From Elusimicrobiota bacterium (lineage in GTDB: Bacteria; Elusimicrobiota; Elusimicrobia; UBA1565; UBA9628): 64,000 nucleotides of DNA. Made by a program: the position numbers and the translations under genes. Positions 58,057 to 64,000 of this stretch are shown piece after piece. Where the stretch lies: assembly GCA_023249675.1 (NCBI GenBank), contig JAHFCE010000005.1:29225-93224 (forward strand), written 5' to 3'. Within the stretch, counting starts at the first letter, position 1. Every line of letters starts with the position of its first letter. Below the pieces are notes generated by a model. The model was not told the DNA's origin. It made no database searches and saw nothing but the letters and a program-made list of their open reading frames with translations.

Positions 58057-58779
58057 ATGGCGAATAGGCGTTTGTCGATTGCCCTGACTTTTGTTTTCGT
58101 GGCATTTGAGGCGCGAGCCGAGGATTCCCGAAAACAGAATTGGCATGACGAGGGCGAGCTTAGTTTTACGAATACAACCGGCAATAGTAGGGCGGCCACA
58201 TTTGGAGCCAACAACCTGTTTAACTATAACTGGGAGCGCACTGGACTAGAGCTTAAAGCCGGTATCCGGACAGAGAAGGACAAGGGGCGGGTCATCGGGG
58301 AGGAGTATAACGCGAGCGAGAAGGTCACGCGAAAAGTGATCAGAAAAATATATGGATATGAACTGTTTCGCTGGGATAGGGATCGGTTTTCCGGTGTTCG
58401 CAATCGCCATGGGTTTTCCTTGGGCGCTGGAGACGAGCTGTGGCGGACGGAGAAGGATAAGTTAATCGGCGAAGCCGGCATGGGGTACATCTCCGAGGAA
58501 AGGCCGGACAGAATCGACCATTTTGCATCGGGGAGATTGTATGGAAAATATTCCCGCGCGCTCAGTAAGACGGCCAAGTTTGCCCAGGATGCCGAATATC
58601 TGCACAGTTTTGAAGACTCCAGGGACTATCGTATCAACACCGAAACGGCTATTACCGCTGCGGTTTCCGACCATGTCTTGCTCAAGGCTTCTTATAAATG
58701 GAAAAAAGTTGGGAATCCAGCCCCTGGATTCGTCAAGGATGATACGACGACTGGTGTGGCGCTAGTCATTAATTATTGA
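58057..58779 (+). CDS. DUF481-like outer membrane beta-barrel protein
   Basis: The 240-residue protein has a signal peptide (FVFVAFEARA). Alternating beta strands follow (GELSFTNTTGNSRAATFGANNLFNYNW, ELKAGIRTEKD, and C-terminal TTTGVALVINY). This is the layout of DUF481/YdiY salt-induced outer membrane proteins. GGGAG precedes the ATG. Its base composition is clearly AT-richer than its neighbours: about 40-47% GC in two 60-base lines I counted (58201-58260, 58321-58380). That suggests separate acquisition. It lies between the pilus operon and a second MscS. Confidence 0.82.
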   Translation: MANRRLSIALTFVFVAFEARAEDSRKQNWHDEGELSFTNTTGNSRAATFGANNLFNYNWERTGLELKAGIRTEKDKGRVIGEEYNASEKVTRKVIRKIYGYELFRWDRDRFSGVRNRHGFSLGAGDELWRTEKDKLIGEAGMGYISEERPDRIDHFASGRLYGKYSRALSKTAKFAQDAEYLHSFEDSRDYRINTETAITAAVSDHVLLKASYKWKKVGNPAPGFVKDDTTTGVALVINY

Positions 58780-58805
58780 AATCAATTAAGTAGAGGAGGT
58801 GTCTT

Positions 58806-59612
58806 ATGGGAAACAACGGTGAATGGAGCATCTTGAGGAAATTATTGTGGCACGATCTATTGCTGGTTTTGGGGGCGTTTTTCCTTTCCCGGGTCGCTGT
58901 GTTTGTGGCCCATCGGCTCGTCGCCGCTTTGGCGGAAAGAGTGCCCGCCCGGCATCGACTTTTTGTTCTTCGGACCCTTCCTTTCGCCAAGATTCTTATT
59001 GGGATCGGCGCGGCGTCCGTTATCGTGCCCATGCTCATAGAGCCGACATTCCGGAACCTGGTGACGCTTCTGGCCAGCGTCGGTTTGGCGCTGGCTTTCA
59101 CCCTCAAGGATTACGGCTCGAGCCTTGCCGCGGGGATAACGACGGTCCTGGAAAACACATATCAGCTGGGAGACTGGATCCAAGTCGACAGCGCCTATGG
59201 AGAGGTGAAGTCCATTGGTCCGCGGGCCACGCGGATGGTCACCGCCGATGATACCGAGGTCATCATTCCGCATACGCGTCTATGGTCTACCAGCATCTTT
59301 AATGCCACCAGCGGGAATAGAAGTCTCTTGTGCGTGGCAGACTTTTACCTGCATCCTGATCATGACGCGGCCGCGGCGCGCAAGTGTCTAGAGGAAATCG
59401 CGGCAACAAGCGCTTACCGGAAGCTGGAAGCGCCTGTAACGGTCATCGTGCTCGAGAAGCCTTGGGGCACTCACTACCGGCTGAAGGCCTATGCGAGGGA
59501 AAGCCGCGAGCAGTTCTTGTTCATCACGGATTTGACCGTCCGCGGCAAGGGAGCGCTCCTGTCGCATGGTATGCGCTTTGCGCAAGCGGCGTTCGCCGAA
59601 ACGGGGCGCTGA
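58806..59612 (+). CDS. Small MscS-family mechanosensitive channel
   Basis: The 268-residue protein has three membrane helices and the MscS core [27 protein letters not shown], then [26 protein letters not shown] and [18 protein letters not shown]. It is the compact form. AGGAGGTGTCTT precedes the ATG. A MscL gene follows 25 bases downstream, so both are probably co-transcribed. Confidence 0.92.
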   Translation: MGNNGEWSILRKLLWHDLLLVLGAFFLSRVAVFVAHRLVAALAERVPARHRLFVLRTLPFAKILIGIGAASVIVPMLIEPTFRNLVTLLASVGLALAFTLKDYGSSLAAGITTVLENTYQLGDWIQVDSAYGEVKSIGPRATRMVTADDTEVIIPHTRLWSTSIFNATSGNRSLLCVADFYLHPDHDAAAARKCLEEIAATSAYRKLEAPVTVIVLEKPWGTHYRLKAYARESREQFLFITDLTVRGKGALLSHGMRFAQAAFAETGR

Positions 59613-59637
59613 GAGGGAAGTCGTCAGGAGGGTTGTT

Positions 59638-60084
59638 ATGCTCAAGGATTTCAAAGAATTCGCCATGCGCGGCAGCGTGGTGGACATGGCTGTCGGCGTC
59701 GTGATCGGCGGCGCGTTCGGCAAGATCGCGACCTCTTTGGTCAACGACATCGTGATGCCTCCGATAGGGTTTCTGCTCGGTAAGGTGGATTTCTCGGGCC
59801 GTTTCTTCAATCTTTCAAGGCATCCCTACGCCACGCTTGCCGAGGCCAAAGCTGCCGGCGCTCCCATTGTCAGCTATGGCCTTTTCATCAATACGGTTCT
59901 AGACTTCGTGATCGTTTCTCTCGCCATTTTTCTGGCAATCCGCCAGCTGAACCGGTTCCTGTCTCGATCCGTATCCGCGCCGGCGAGGACGGTGAAGACC
60001 TGTCCCTTCTGCTTCTCATCGGTTGACGTTCAAGCGAAACGCTGTGCTTACTGCACTTCCAACCTAGAGCAAGACAACGGCTGA
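59638..60084 (+). CDS. mscL: MscL channel with C-terminal zinc ribbon
   Basis: The 148-residue protein has the MscL N terminus [43 protein letters not shown], a periplasmic loop and the second helix [23 protein letters not shown]. The C-terminal part has [18 protein letters not shown], two CxxC pairs that form a likely zinc ribbon in place of the usual helical bundle. AGGAGG precedes the ATG at 59638. It opens at high tension to release solutes. Confidence 0.94.
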   Translation: MLKDFKEFAMRGSVVDMAVGVVIGGAFGKIATSLVNDIVMPPIGFLLGKVDFSGRFFNLSRHPYATLAEAKAAGAPIVSYGLFINTVLDFVIVSLAIFLAIRQLNRFLSRSVSAPARTVKTCPFCFSSVDVQAKRCAYCTSNLEQDNG

Positions 60085-60254
60085 TACGTCTACCCGGTCA
60101 GGCCATCGAGTCATTCTACGAGTCTGTCCCGTTCGCCGCGGAGAAGGACCCTCAGTTGCAAGGTCTATGAGACAGGTTTCGTTGGTGGCACTGCGGCTGG
60201 GTCGTAGCGAGAAAAACACGCACCGTCTTTAAAATCGCAGCCGGTCGAGCGCGC

Positions 60255-60875
60255 TCATTGCAGGGCTTTCTGGGCGAGACGATGAAGGTCCGGATCGGCA
60301 AGCGCGAGGAGCTTCTTCTGTAGGAGGTCGCGCTGCTTCGGCGCGAAGAAGAGCGAGAGGTTGAACTCGCGGCGGAAATCTTCGCGCAGCTGCGCCTTGT
60401 TCTCGGCCGTATCCGATTCGCGCGGCTGCGCGAAATAGTTGAGGAAGGTCTTTCTGACCCGGCCGGGATCGAGCGTCTTTTTTCCCAGCGGCAGAGGCAG
60501 GCTGTGTTCCATGTGGTTGCGCAGATCCCGCATCAGCTGGGAGCCTTCGCCGAGGGACTCGTCGCCGGCGGGCCTGAGATTTTCATAGCCGAAGACGCCT
60601 AAGAGGTAGAACGAGAGCGCCGTCAGCCTGCGGAAGCGTTCGCGCGCGGGCTCGTCCTTCAGAAGGTTCTCGGCCGCTCGAAGGTCCACCGCATTCGGGC
60701 GTTTCTGCAGGGCGTTCGCCAAGACAACGGGGAACCCTTCGAGCACTCGGACATCGTCGCTTTGGGAAAGCGCGGTCAGCAGTTCGTTGGGGTCCGCCAT
60801 CTGATCGGGGTGCAGAAGCGAATACCCGTATTGAGACATGGCGGACAAGAGAGAGCCGGCGTCTCCTCGCAGCAT
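60255..60875 (-). CDS. Protein of unknown function next to element remnant
   Basis: The 206-residue soluble, helical protein has no recognised domain. RDLRNHMEHSLPLPLGKKTLD and NLSLFFAPKQRDLLQKKLL are the most distinctive stretches; the C terminus is a Leu-rich helix. AGGAGA precedes the ATG. It is divergent from the excisionase-like gene with a 45-base gap. It may be cargo of the integrative element or a chromosomal neighbour. About 170 bases upstream of its stop hold no gene that I can see. Confidence 0.7.
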   Translation of the reverse strand: MLRGDAGSLLSAMSQYGYSLLHPDQMADPNELLTALSQSDDVRVLEGFPVVLANALQKRPNAVDLRAAENLLKDEPARERFRRLTALSFYLLGVFGYENLRPAGDESLGEGSQLMRDLRNHMEHSLPLPLGKKTLDPGRVRKTFLNYFAQPRESDTAENKAQLREDFRREFNLSLFFAPKQRDLLQKKLLALADPDLHRLAQKALQ

Positions 60876-60920
60876 GATTTTCTCCTAGCGCGCGCGGCGC
60901 CGATAGGTCCAGAGATCGCG

Positions 60921-61127
60921 ATGGACCGATTTCTGACGGCGGATGATTTAGCGGCCTGGCTTCAGGTGAAGCCCAGGACGATCTATCAATGGGTCCACGA
61001 GGGGTACATCCCGGTCATCAAGCTCGGGGCCCTGGTTCGCTTCGATCAGGCCAGCGTCACGGCTTGGGTTCGGAAACGGGAAGCGCCGGGAAGAGCGAAG
61101 CAGCGTGTGGATATGGACATCCGCTGA
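60921..61127 (+). CDS. Excisionase/MerR-type helix-turn-helix protein
   Basis: The 68-residue protein has FLTADDLAAWLQVKPRTIYQWVHEGYIPVIKLGALVRFDQASVTAWV, the excisionase-family winged helix that binds DNA. In mobile elements such proteins direct excision or control integrase. It stands beside direct repeats at 61149-61166 and 1.4 kb from an integrase fragment. No clear SD is seen. A regulatory role independent of excision is also possible. Confidence 0.85.
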   Translation: MDRFLTADDLAAWLQVKPRTIYQWVHEGYIPVIKLGALVRFDQASVTAWVRKREAPGRAKQRVDMDIR

Positions 61128-61148
61128 GTTCGGGATTTGAAACTAGAT

Positions 61149-61166
61149 TTGCAACCAATTGCAACC
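61149..61166. repeat. TTGCAACC direct repeat, 10-base period
   Basis: TTGCAACC occurs twice with a two-base spacer. Such closely spaced repeats beside an excisionase gene are typical of excisionase or integrase arm sites. The function is inference. Confidence 0.4.
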
Positions 61167-61230
61167 GCCGCCCTTTAGTTTCAATTCTTCGGAGCAATCT
61201 CGGCGTTTGATGCGGGTGTGACCGAGAAGC

Positions 61231-62424
61231 TTATGGTTTAGGCTTCTTCCAGATGGGTATAGTCCGAAGCATGAACGCGTCGAAGAGCGGTACGGTGAAA
61301 GCCGTGTCGCCGTGGGCGGGACTGTAGATCATTCCTTTGCGGATCAATCCCGACCGCAACGGCGCGCTGGATTGAACCTTGACGCCGAGTCGGTCGGCTA
61401 TATCGCCGGACCGGTGCGCCCCTGGTCCCAGGTCGGCCAGTGCGCGAATATAATCCTTCTCGCGCGGGGTCAAACGATCGAATCGAACTCGAAAAAAACT
61501 TTGGTCGAGCTTTTTGATTGCTGCGGCTGTAGCGTGCGCCACGATGGACTTATCGATCGGAGACTTTTTGGCCAGATTCCATGCCTGATATCCCCACTCC
61601 TGGAGGAAGTAGGGATACCCTTGGGTCAGGCCCACGATCTCTTTAAGCGCGTCTTCCGCGAAGGCTGCGCCTTCTTTCTTCACGGGGTCCCGCAATGCCG
61701 CCATCGCGTCGGTTTTTGATAATGGGCCGACCTCGGGATACTGGAATAGACGTTCCGCGTAAGACTTGGATCGTCCGGCAAGACCGACAAGTTGAGGAAG
61801 ACCCGCCCCCACGAGCACGAGCGGCAATTGTCGCTGAGACACTCGGTGGATCGCCATGATGAGCGCGCTCATCTCAGCTTCACTCAGGTATTGGATTTCG
61901 TCGACGATTATGGCGACGGCGGTTTTGCGATCTTGCGCGGCTTCACCCAAGGCGGCGAAGAGTTCCGCGAGGTCCGTTTCTAAGTCGCCGGAATCTGCTG
62001 TGCCTTTCTGTGGATCGATGTCGAGCCCTAACTCGACTTCGCTCACCTTGACTTTCAGCGCTCCCATGAAGCTCCGCAGGACACGAAGGCCGAGCTTGAC
62101 CTTGCTGCTGACGTTCTCCAGCGTGTCGAGTTTGATGAGCACCTGGCGAAGCGCGGGAATGAGGAGTTCGGGAAGAGACCGGCTCTCAGTCGCTTCGACC
62201 ATCACGGTGCCGTAGCCCTGGGCTTCCGCAAGTTCGTGGATGCGGTTGAGCAGAACCGTTTTGCCGACGCCGCGCAACCCGACGAGCATAAGGCTCTGCT
62301 CGTAACGTCCATTTTTGATCCTGCCAAGCATGATCCGCGCCTGTTCGAGGAGTTCGTCGCGGCCGGCCAATTCGGGAGGAGGATTGCCGGCTCCCGGAGA
62401 AAACGGATTTTTGAGTGGATCCAT
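61231..62424 (-). CDS. AAA ATPase with C-terminal winged helix
   Basis: The 397-residue protein has Walker A VGLRGVGKTVLL, Walker B VAIIVDEIQYL, a sensor-like VLVGAGLPQL and a lid region (GYPYFLQEWGYQAW). A C-terminal winged helix (AHRSGDIADRLGVKVQSSAPLRSGLIRKGMIY) follows. The layout resembles ORC/Cdc6- and archaeal-ATPase-like proteins often found in mobile elements and toxin-antitoxin or defence loci. Its action is unknown. TAACTT eight bases before the ATG and no SD. It is followed by the excisionase-like gene on the opposite strand. Confidence 0.85.
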   Translation of the reverse strand: MDPLKNPFSPGAGNPPPELAGRDELLEQARIMLGRIKNGRYEQSLMLVGLRGVGKTVLLNRIHELAEAQGYGTVMVEATESRSLPELLIPALRQVLIKLDTLENVSSKVKLGLRVLRSFMGALKVKVSEVELGLDIDPQKGTADSGDLETDLAELFAALGEAAQDRKTAVAIIVDEIQYLSEAEMSALIMAIHRVSQRQLPLVLVGAGLPQLVGLAGRSKSYAERLFQYPEVGPLSKTDAMAALRDPVKKEGAAFAEDALKEIVGLTQGYPYFLQEWGYQAWNLAKKSPIDKSIVAHATAAAIKKLDQSFFRVRFDRLTPREKDYIRALADLGPGAHRSGDIADRLGVKVQSSAPLRSGLIRKGMIYSPAHGDTAFTVPLFDAFMLRTIPIWKKPKP

Positions 62425-62485
62425 GTATAGGTAAGTTACTTGATTATCTAGAGTTTATCAACTGGAAGGGTAAATTCTATAGATT

Positions 62486-62629
62486 TCAAAAAATGAGCCG
62501 CTGCATGGCGGCCTTCAGGTAGTCGGGCGCCAGGTGCGCATAGATTTCCGTGGTTTTGATGCTGGAGTGGCCGAGAAGCTTCTGGACCGTGTAGAGATCG
62601 GCGCTGCTTGTTAACGCAATGGCACAACG
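62486..62629 (-). pseudogene. C-terminal fragment of a tyrosine integrase
   Basis: The frame encodes DLYTVQKLLGHSSIKTTEIYAHLAP and ends KAAMQRLIF stop. The catalytic Tyr (EIYAHL) and the upstream His of LLGHSS are typical of the integrase family. The catalytic Arg half is missing, as an in-frame stop and unrelated sequence appear just before residue LTSS. It is therefore a truncated integrase, oriented so that its lost N terminus would run toward the tRNA fragment. Confidence 0.75.
62618..62627. repeat. AATGGCACAA copy 1 at the integrase breakpoint
   Basis: This copy lies inside the open remnant of the integrase frame, just upstream of the homologous part. It is identical to the two copies at 62885-62905. 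Confidence 0.45.
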
Positions 62630-62639
62630 TCAAGAGGCC

Positions 62640-62688
62640 AAAAAAGAGACGGAGACCGCGCCGAACCGTCCTGGTCGCGGTCTCCGTC
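62640..62688 (-). terminator. Rho-independent terminator after the tRNA fragment
   Basis: A perfect 13-bp inverted repeat (62648-62660 with 62676-62688, 15-base loop) is followed on the minus strand by a T-rich run that includes six T (62640-62645). It lies 30 bases after the tRNA 3' end. Confidence 0.85.
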
Positions 62689-62717
62689 GATGATTGAGTC
62701 TGTTTGCGGCTTAAATC

Positions 62718-62768
62718 TGGCGGGGCCGACGGGATTTGAACCCGCGATCTCCGCCTTGACAGGGCTAT
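62718..62768 (-). tRNA. 3' fragment of tRNA-Asp, likely attachment site
   Basis: On the minus strand the sequence ends with an encoded CCA (62718-62720), an acceptor strand (CGGCCCC plus G), a full T-arm (GCGGG-TTCAAAT-CCCGT) and a five-base variable loop. The anticodon loop CTGTCAA (anticodon GTC) is there with the 3' half of its stem. The 5' half of the stem is only partly complementary, and no D-arm or 5' acceptor strand is found upstream. This is the classic att duplication left by tyrosine-integrase elements. It is not a functional tRNA by this reading. Confidence 0.65.
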
Positions 62769-62884
62769 TGAGGCCCTTGAGCCCTTCCCGTCGAGAACCG
62801 CAAATTCAAGCCGTTTATCGTCGAGGAACTGCTTTGCGTGCCTTTACATCCGTTGACATGGGTTACAGCCTGTTTTCATCACCG

Positions 62885-62905
62885 AATGGCACAAAAATGG
62901 CACAA
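62885..62905. repeat. AATGGCACAA direct repeats (copies 2 and 3)
   Basis: Two copies (62885-62894, 62896-62905) are spaced one base apart. A third is at 62618-62627 on the other side of the tRNA fragment. Tandem short repeats around a tRNA 3' end suggest integrase arm-binding sites. The interval 62769-63095 holds no gene. Confidence 0.45.
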
Positions 62906-63095
62906 ATTTTATAGAAGCGATCGTGTCCACATCACGCTTCCCCGGCCTTGTGTGGCATCAACTTCCCAAGCGGCGAGTTTCCGTATTGTAGCGTACATGG
63001 GCGTCTTTTGGGAAGAGCACAAATTTCCCCTGAACGCCTTGCGCTATATGGAAACGGCTGTTAAGCTCAAGAGAGATATCCGTCGCTAGAACCCC

Positions 63096-64000
63096 ATGGT
63101 ACTGACTGCCATCCTCTGTCGGCGACGTCAGGGTCTTGCGTTGGTCGTTTGCGCAAGCCTGCTCCTCAACACGGCGGCCCCCGCTATCGCCGCGGCCCAG
63201 GCCGAAGTCGTTTCCCCGCGGCTTGAGGCCTGGCGTTCCGTCATCGCAGGCTTTCCCGCCGACGCCGGCATACCATTTCTTCAGCCTTACGGCCTCAGCG
63301 CGCCCAACCAGATCGAGGCCTTTCTGCGCGTGGCCGCGCGCAGCGACCTTCAGCCGCGCCCCGATCTCACGCCCCAACAGGTACACGCCGCGGTGGCCGC
63401 CTATGCCGGCACCTTGGCCCAGCGCGCTCAGAGCCTTTCCGCGGTCGCGACTCCCGGGGAGTTGGCGGCGTTGAATGCGGAACTGCGCGAGGCGACGATC
63501 ATCTCCGCCATCGCGCCGGAGGCGGCAAGCGCTCTTGAGACAAGTCAGCGATTCCTCAATCAGGCCGTCGTCGATAGGCAAGCCCCGCTCAAACGGAGCA
63601 TCGAGCAAGCGGGCGAAGCCTGGAACGACAAGAAAGACGGCCTCAAGACGCCGGCGGGGCTCGCCCCGGACGAGCGAGCTCCTCGTCCCGCCTCTTGGCG
63701 GCTCCAGAAAAGGACGTCGGCCGCCCCGGGTCCTCGGGCCGCTGTCGCCGTGCCCTGGTCGCCAACACAGCCGATGCCGATCGCTCGGCCAACGGCTTTT
63801 GCCGCGCTGATTGATTTTGTCAAGGACAAAGCCGCGGCCCTGTTCAGTCCCCCGGCTGCAGCGCCCAAAATGCTTTCCACCATTCGTCAGGATGGCGCTG
63901 CCGCGACGGCCTCATTCGAACCCGACCTCAAAGCCGAGACGCGACAGGCGCTACAGGCGTTGGGGCTCGACAGCTACGCCCAGTTTCAGCGCTTGACGCA
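63096..64000 (+). CDS. Exported Ala/Pro-rich protein, 3' part outside window
   Basis: The frame is open from an ATG at 63096 to the window end (301 codons and two bases). It has an N-terminal signal peptide (VVCASLLLNTAAPAIAAAQ) and a helical Ala-rich region with Gln- and Leu-rich stretches. A Pro/Arg-rich middle follows (PAGLAPDERAPRPASW), then more helix. No family is seen in the visible part. It has no SD. The composition resembles other long-prefix exported proteins here. The minus-strand frame covering 62958-63608 is an antisense shadow. Confidence 0.7.
   Translation, partial: MVLTAILCRRRQGLALVVCASLLLNTAAPAIAAAQAEVVSPRLEAWRSVIAGFPADAGIPFLQPYGLSAPNQIEAFLRVAARSDLQPRPDLTPQQVHAAVAAYAGTLAQRAQSLSAVATPGELAALNAELREATIISAIAPEAASALETSQRFLNQAVVDRQAPLKRSIEQAGEAWNDKKDGLKTPAGLAPDERAPRPASWRLQKRTSAAPGPRAAVAVPWSPTQPMPIARPTAFAALIDFVKDKAAALFSPPAAAPKMLSTIRQDGAAATASFEPDLKAETRQALQALGLDSYAQFQRLT

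Noticed and set aside
62958-63608. 216-codon minus-strand frame
   Set aside because: The plus-strand frame from 63096 has a proper signal peptide and stays open to the window end. The minus frame has no recognisable feature.
1-64000. CRISPR arrays, rRNA genes and insertion sequences
   Set aside because: No regularly spaced repeats, rRNA sequence or transposase was seen on either strand.

Overview
The window looks like chromosome of a GC-rich, two-membrane bacterium. The best guess is a member of the Elusimicrobiota. That is an inference from the pilin at 972-1433 (prepilin leader followed by an unusually canonical hydrophobic helix and a Tyr/Val/Glu-Lys stretch), the Tol-Pal genes, and several proteins that begin with a signal peptide plus a long Pro/Ala/Ser-rich stretch. 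No rRNA or complete tRNA is present to confirm it.

Layout. 1-825: start of a secreted or membrane protein running off the left edge. 972-1433: a pilin. 1486-4069: pal-cpoB-tolB envelope operon. 4268-6280: phosphoglycerate mutase, a receiver protein and a PAS-GGDEF diguanylate cyclase. 6357-7441: a DsbA-like/MauE-like thiol pair. 7502-15823: envelope and secreted proteins, among them a subtilase, LemA, a two-domain M16 protein and a lytic transglycosylase. 15963-20820: ahcY, a methyltransferase, a secreted HExxH protein, YaeQ and a membrane hydroxylase. 20817-24597: molybdenum cofactor operon moaA-moaCB-moeA-moaD-moaE. 24614-27601: a glycine-zipper protein, a CYTH protein and citrate synthase. 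27750-33102: an Rrf2 regulator followed by a complete aa3-type oxidase operon. 33297-45563: a purine/ureide catabolism region with 8-oxoguanine deaminase-like enzyme, XdhC, MocA-like protein, allantoinase, allantoicase, OHCU decarboxylase, HIU hydrolase, an HpcH/CitE-like enzyme and three-subunit xanthine dehydrogenase. It also holds a secreted methyltransferase-like gene. 45670-50588: a HEAT-repeat cation efflux protein, a DCC-LMF fusion and a DEAD-box helicase. 50854-60084: a type IV pilus or pseudopilus assembly operon surrounded by mechanosensitive channel genes. 60255-62768: the remnant of an integrative element at a tRNA-Asp 3' end. 63096-end: start of another secreted protein.

How the genes fit together. 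The Moco operon supplies the cofactor that xanthine dehydrogenase needs, and XdhC and MocA-like proteins are typical maturation partners. The ureide enzymes cover steps from xanthine to ureidoglycolate, but no urate oxidase is visible. The oxidase operon carries its own Sco copper chaperone, heme O synthase and a cysteine-rich Rrf2 regulator.

Two expression signatures recur. Many first genes have a TANNNT box exactly 6-7 bases before the start codon, with no ribosome binding site, which predicts leaderless mRNAs. Downstream genes are very often joined by 4-base ATGA/GTGA overlaps. Together with the recurring AxFDGxxA prefix motif and the pilus/mechanosensitive cluster, these are the most interesting things here.
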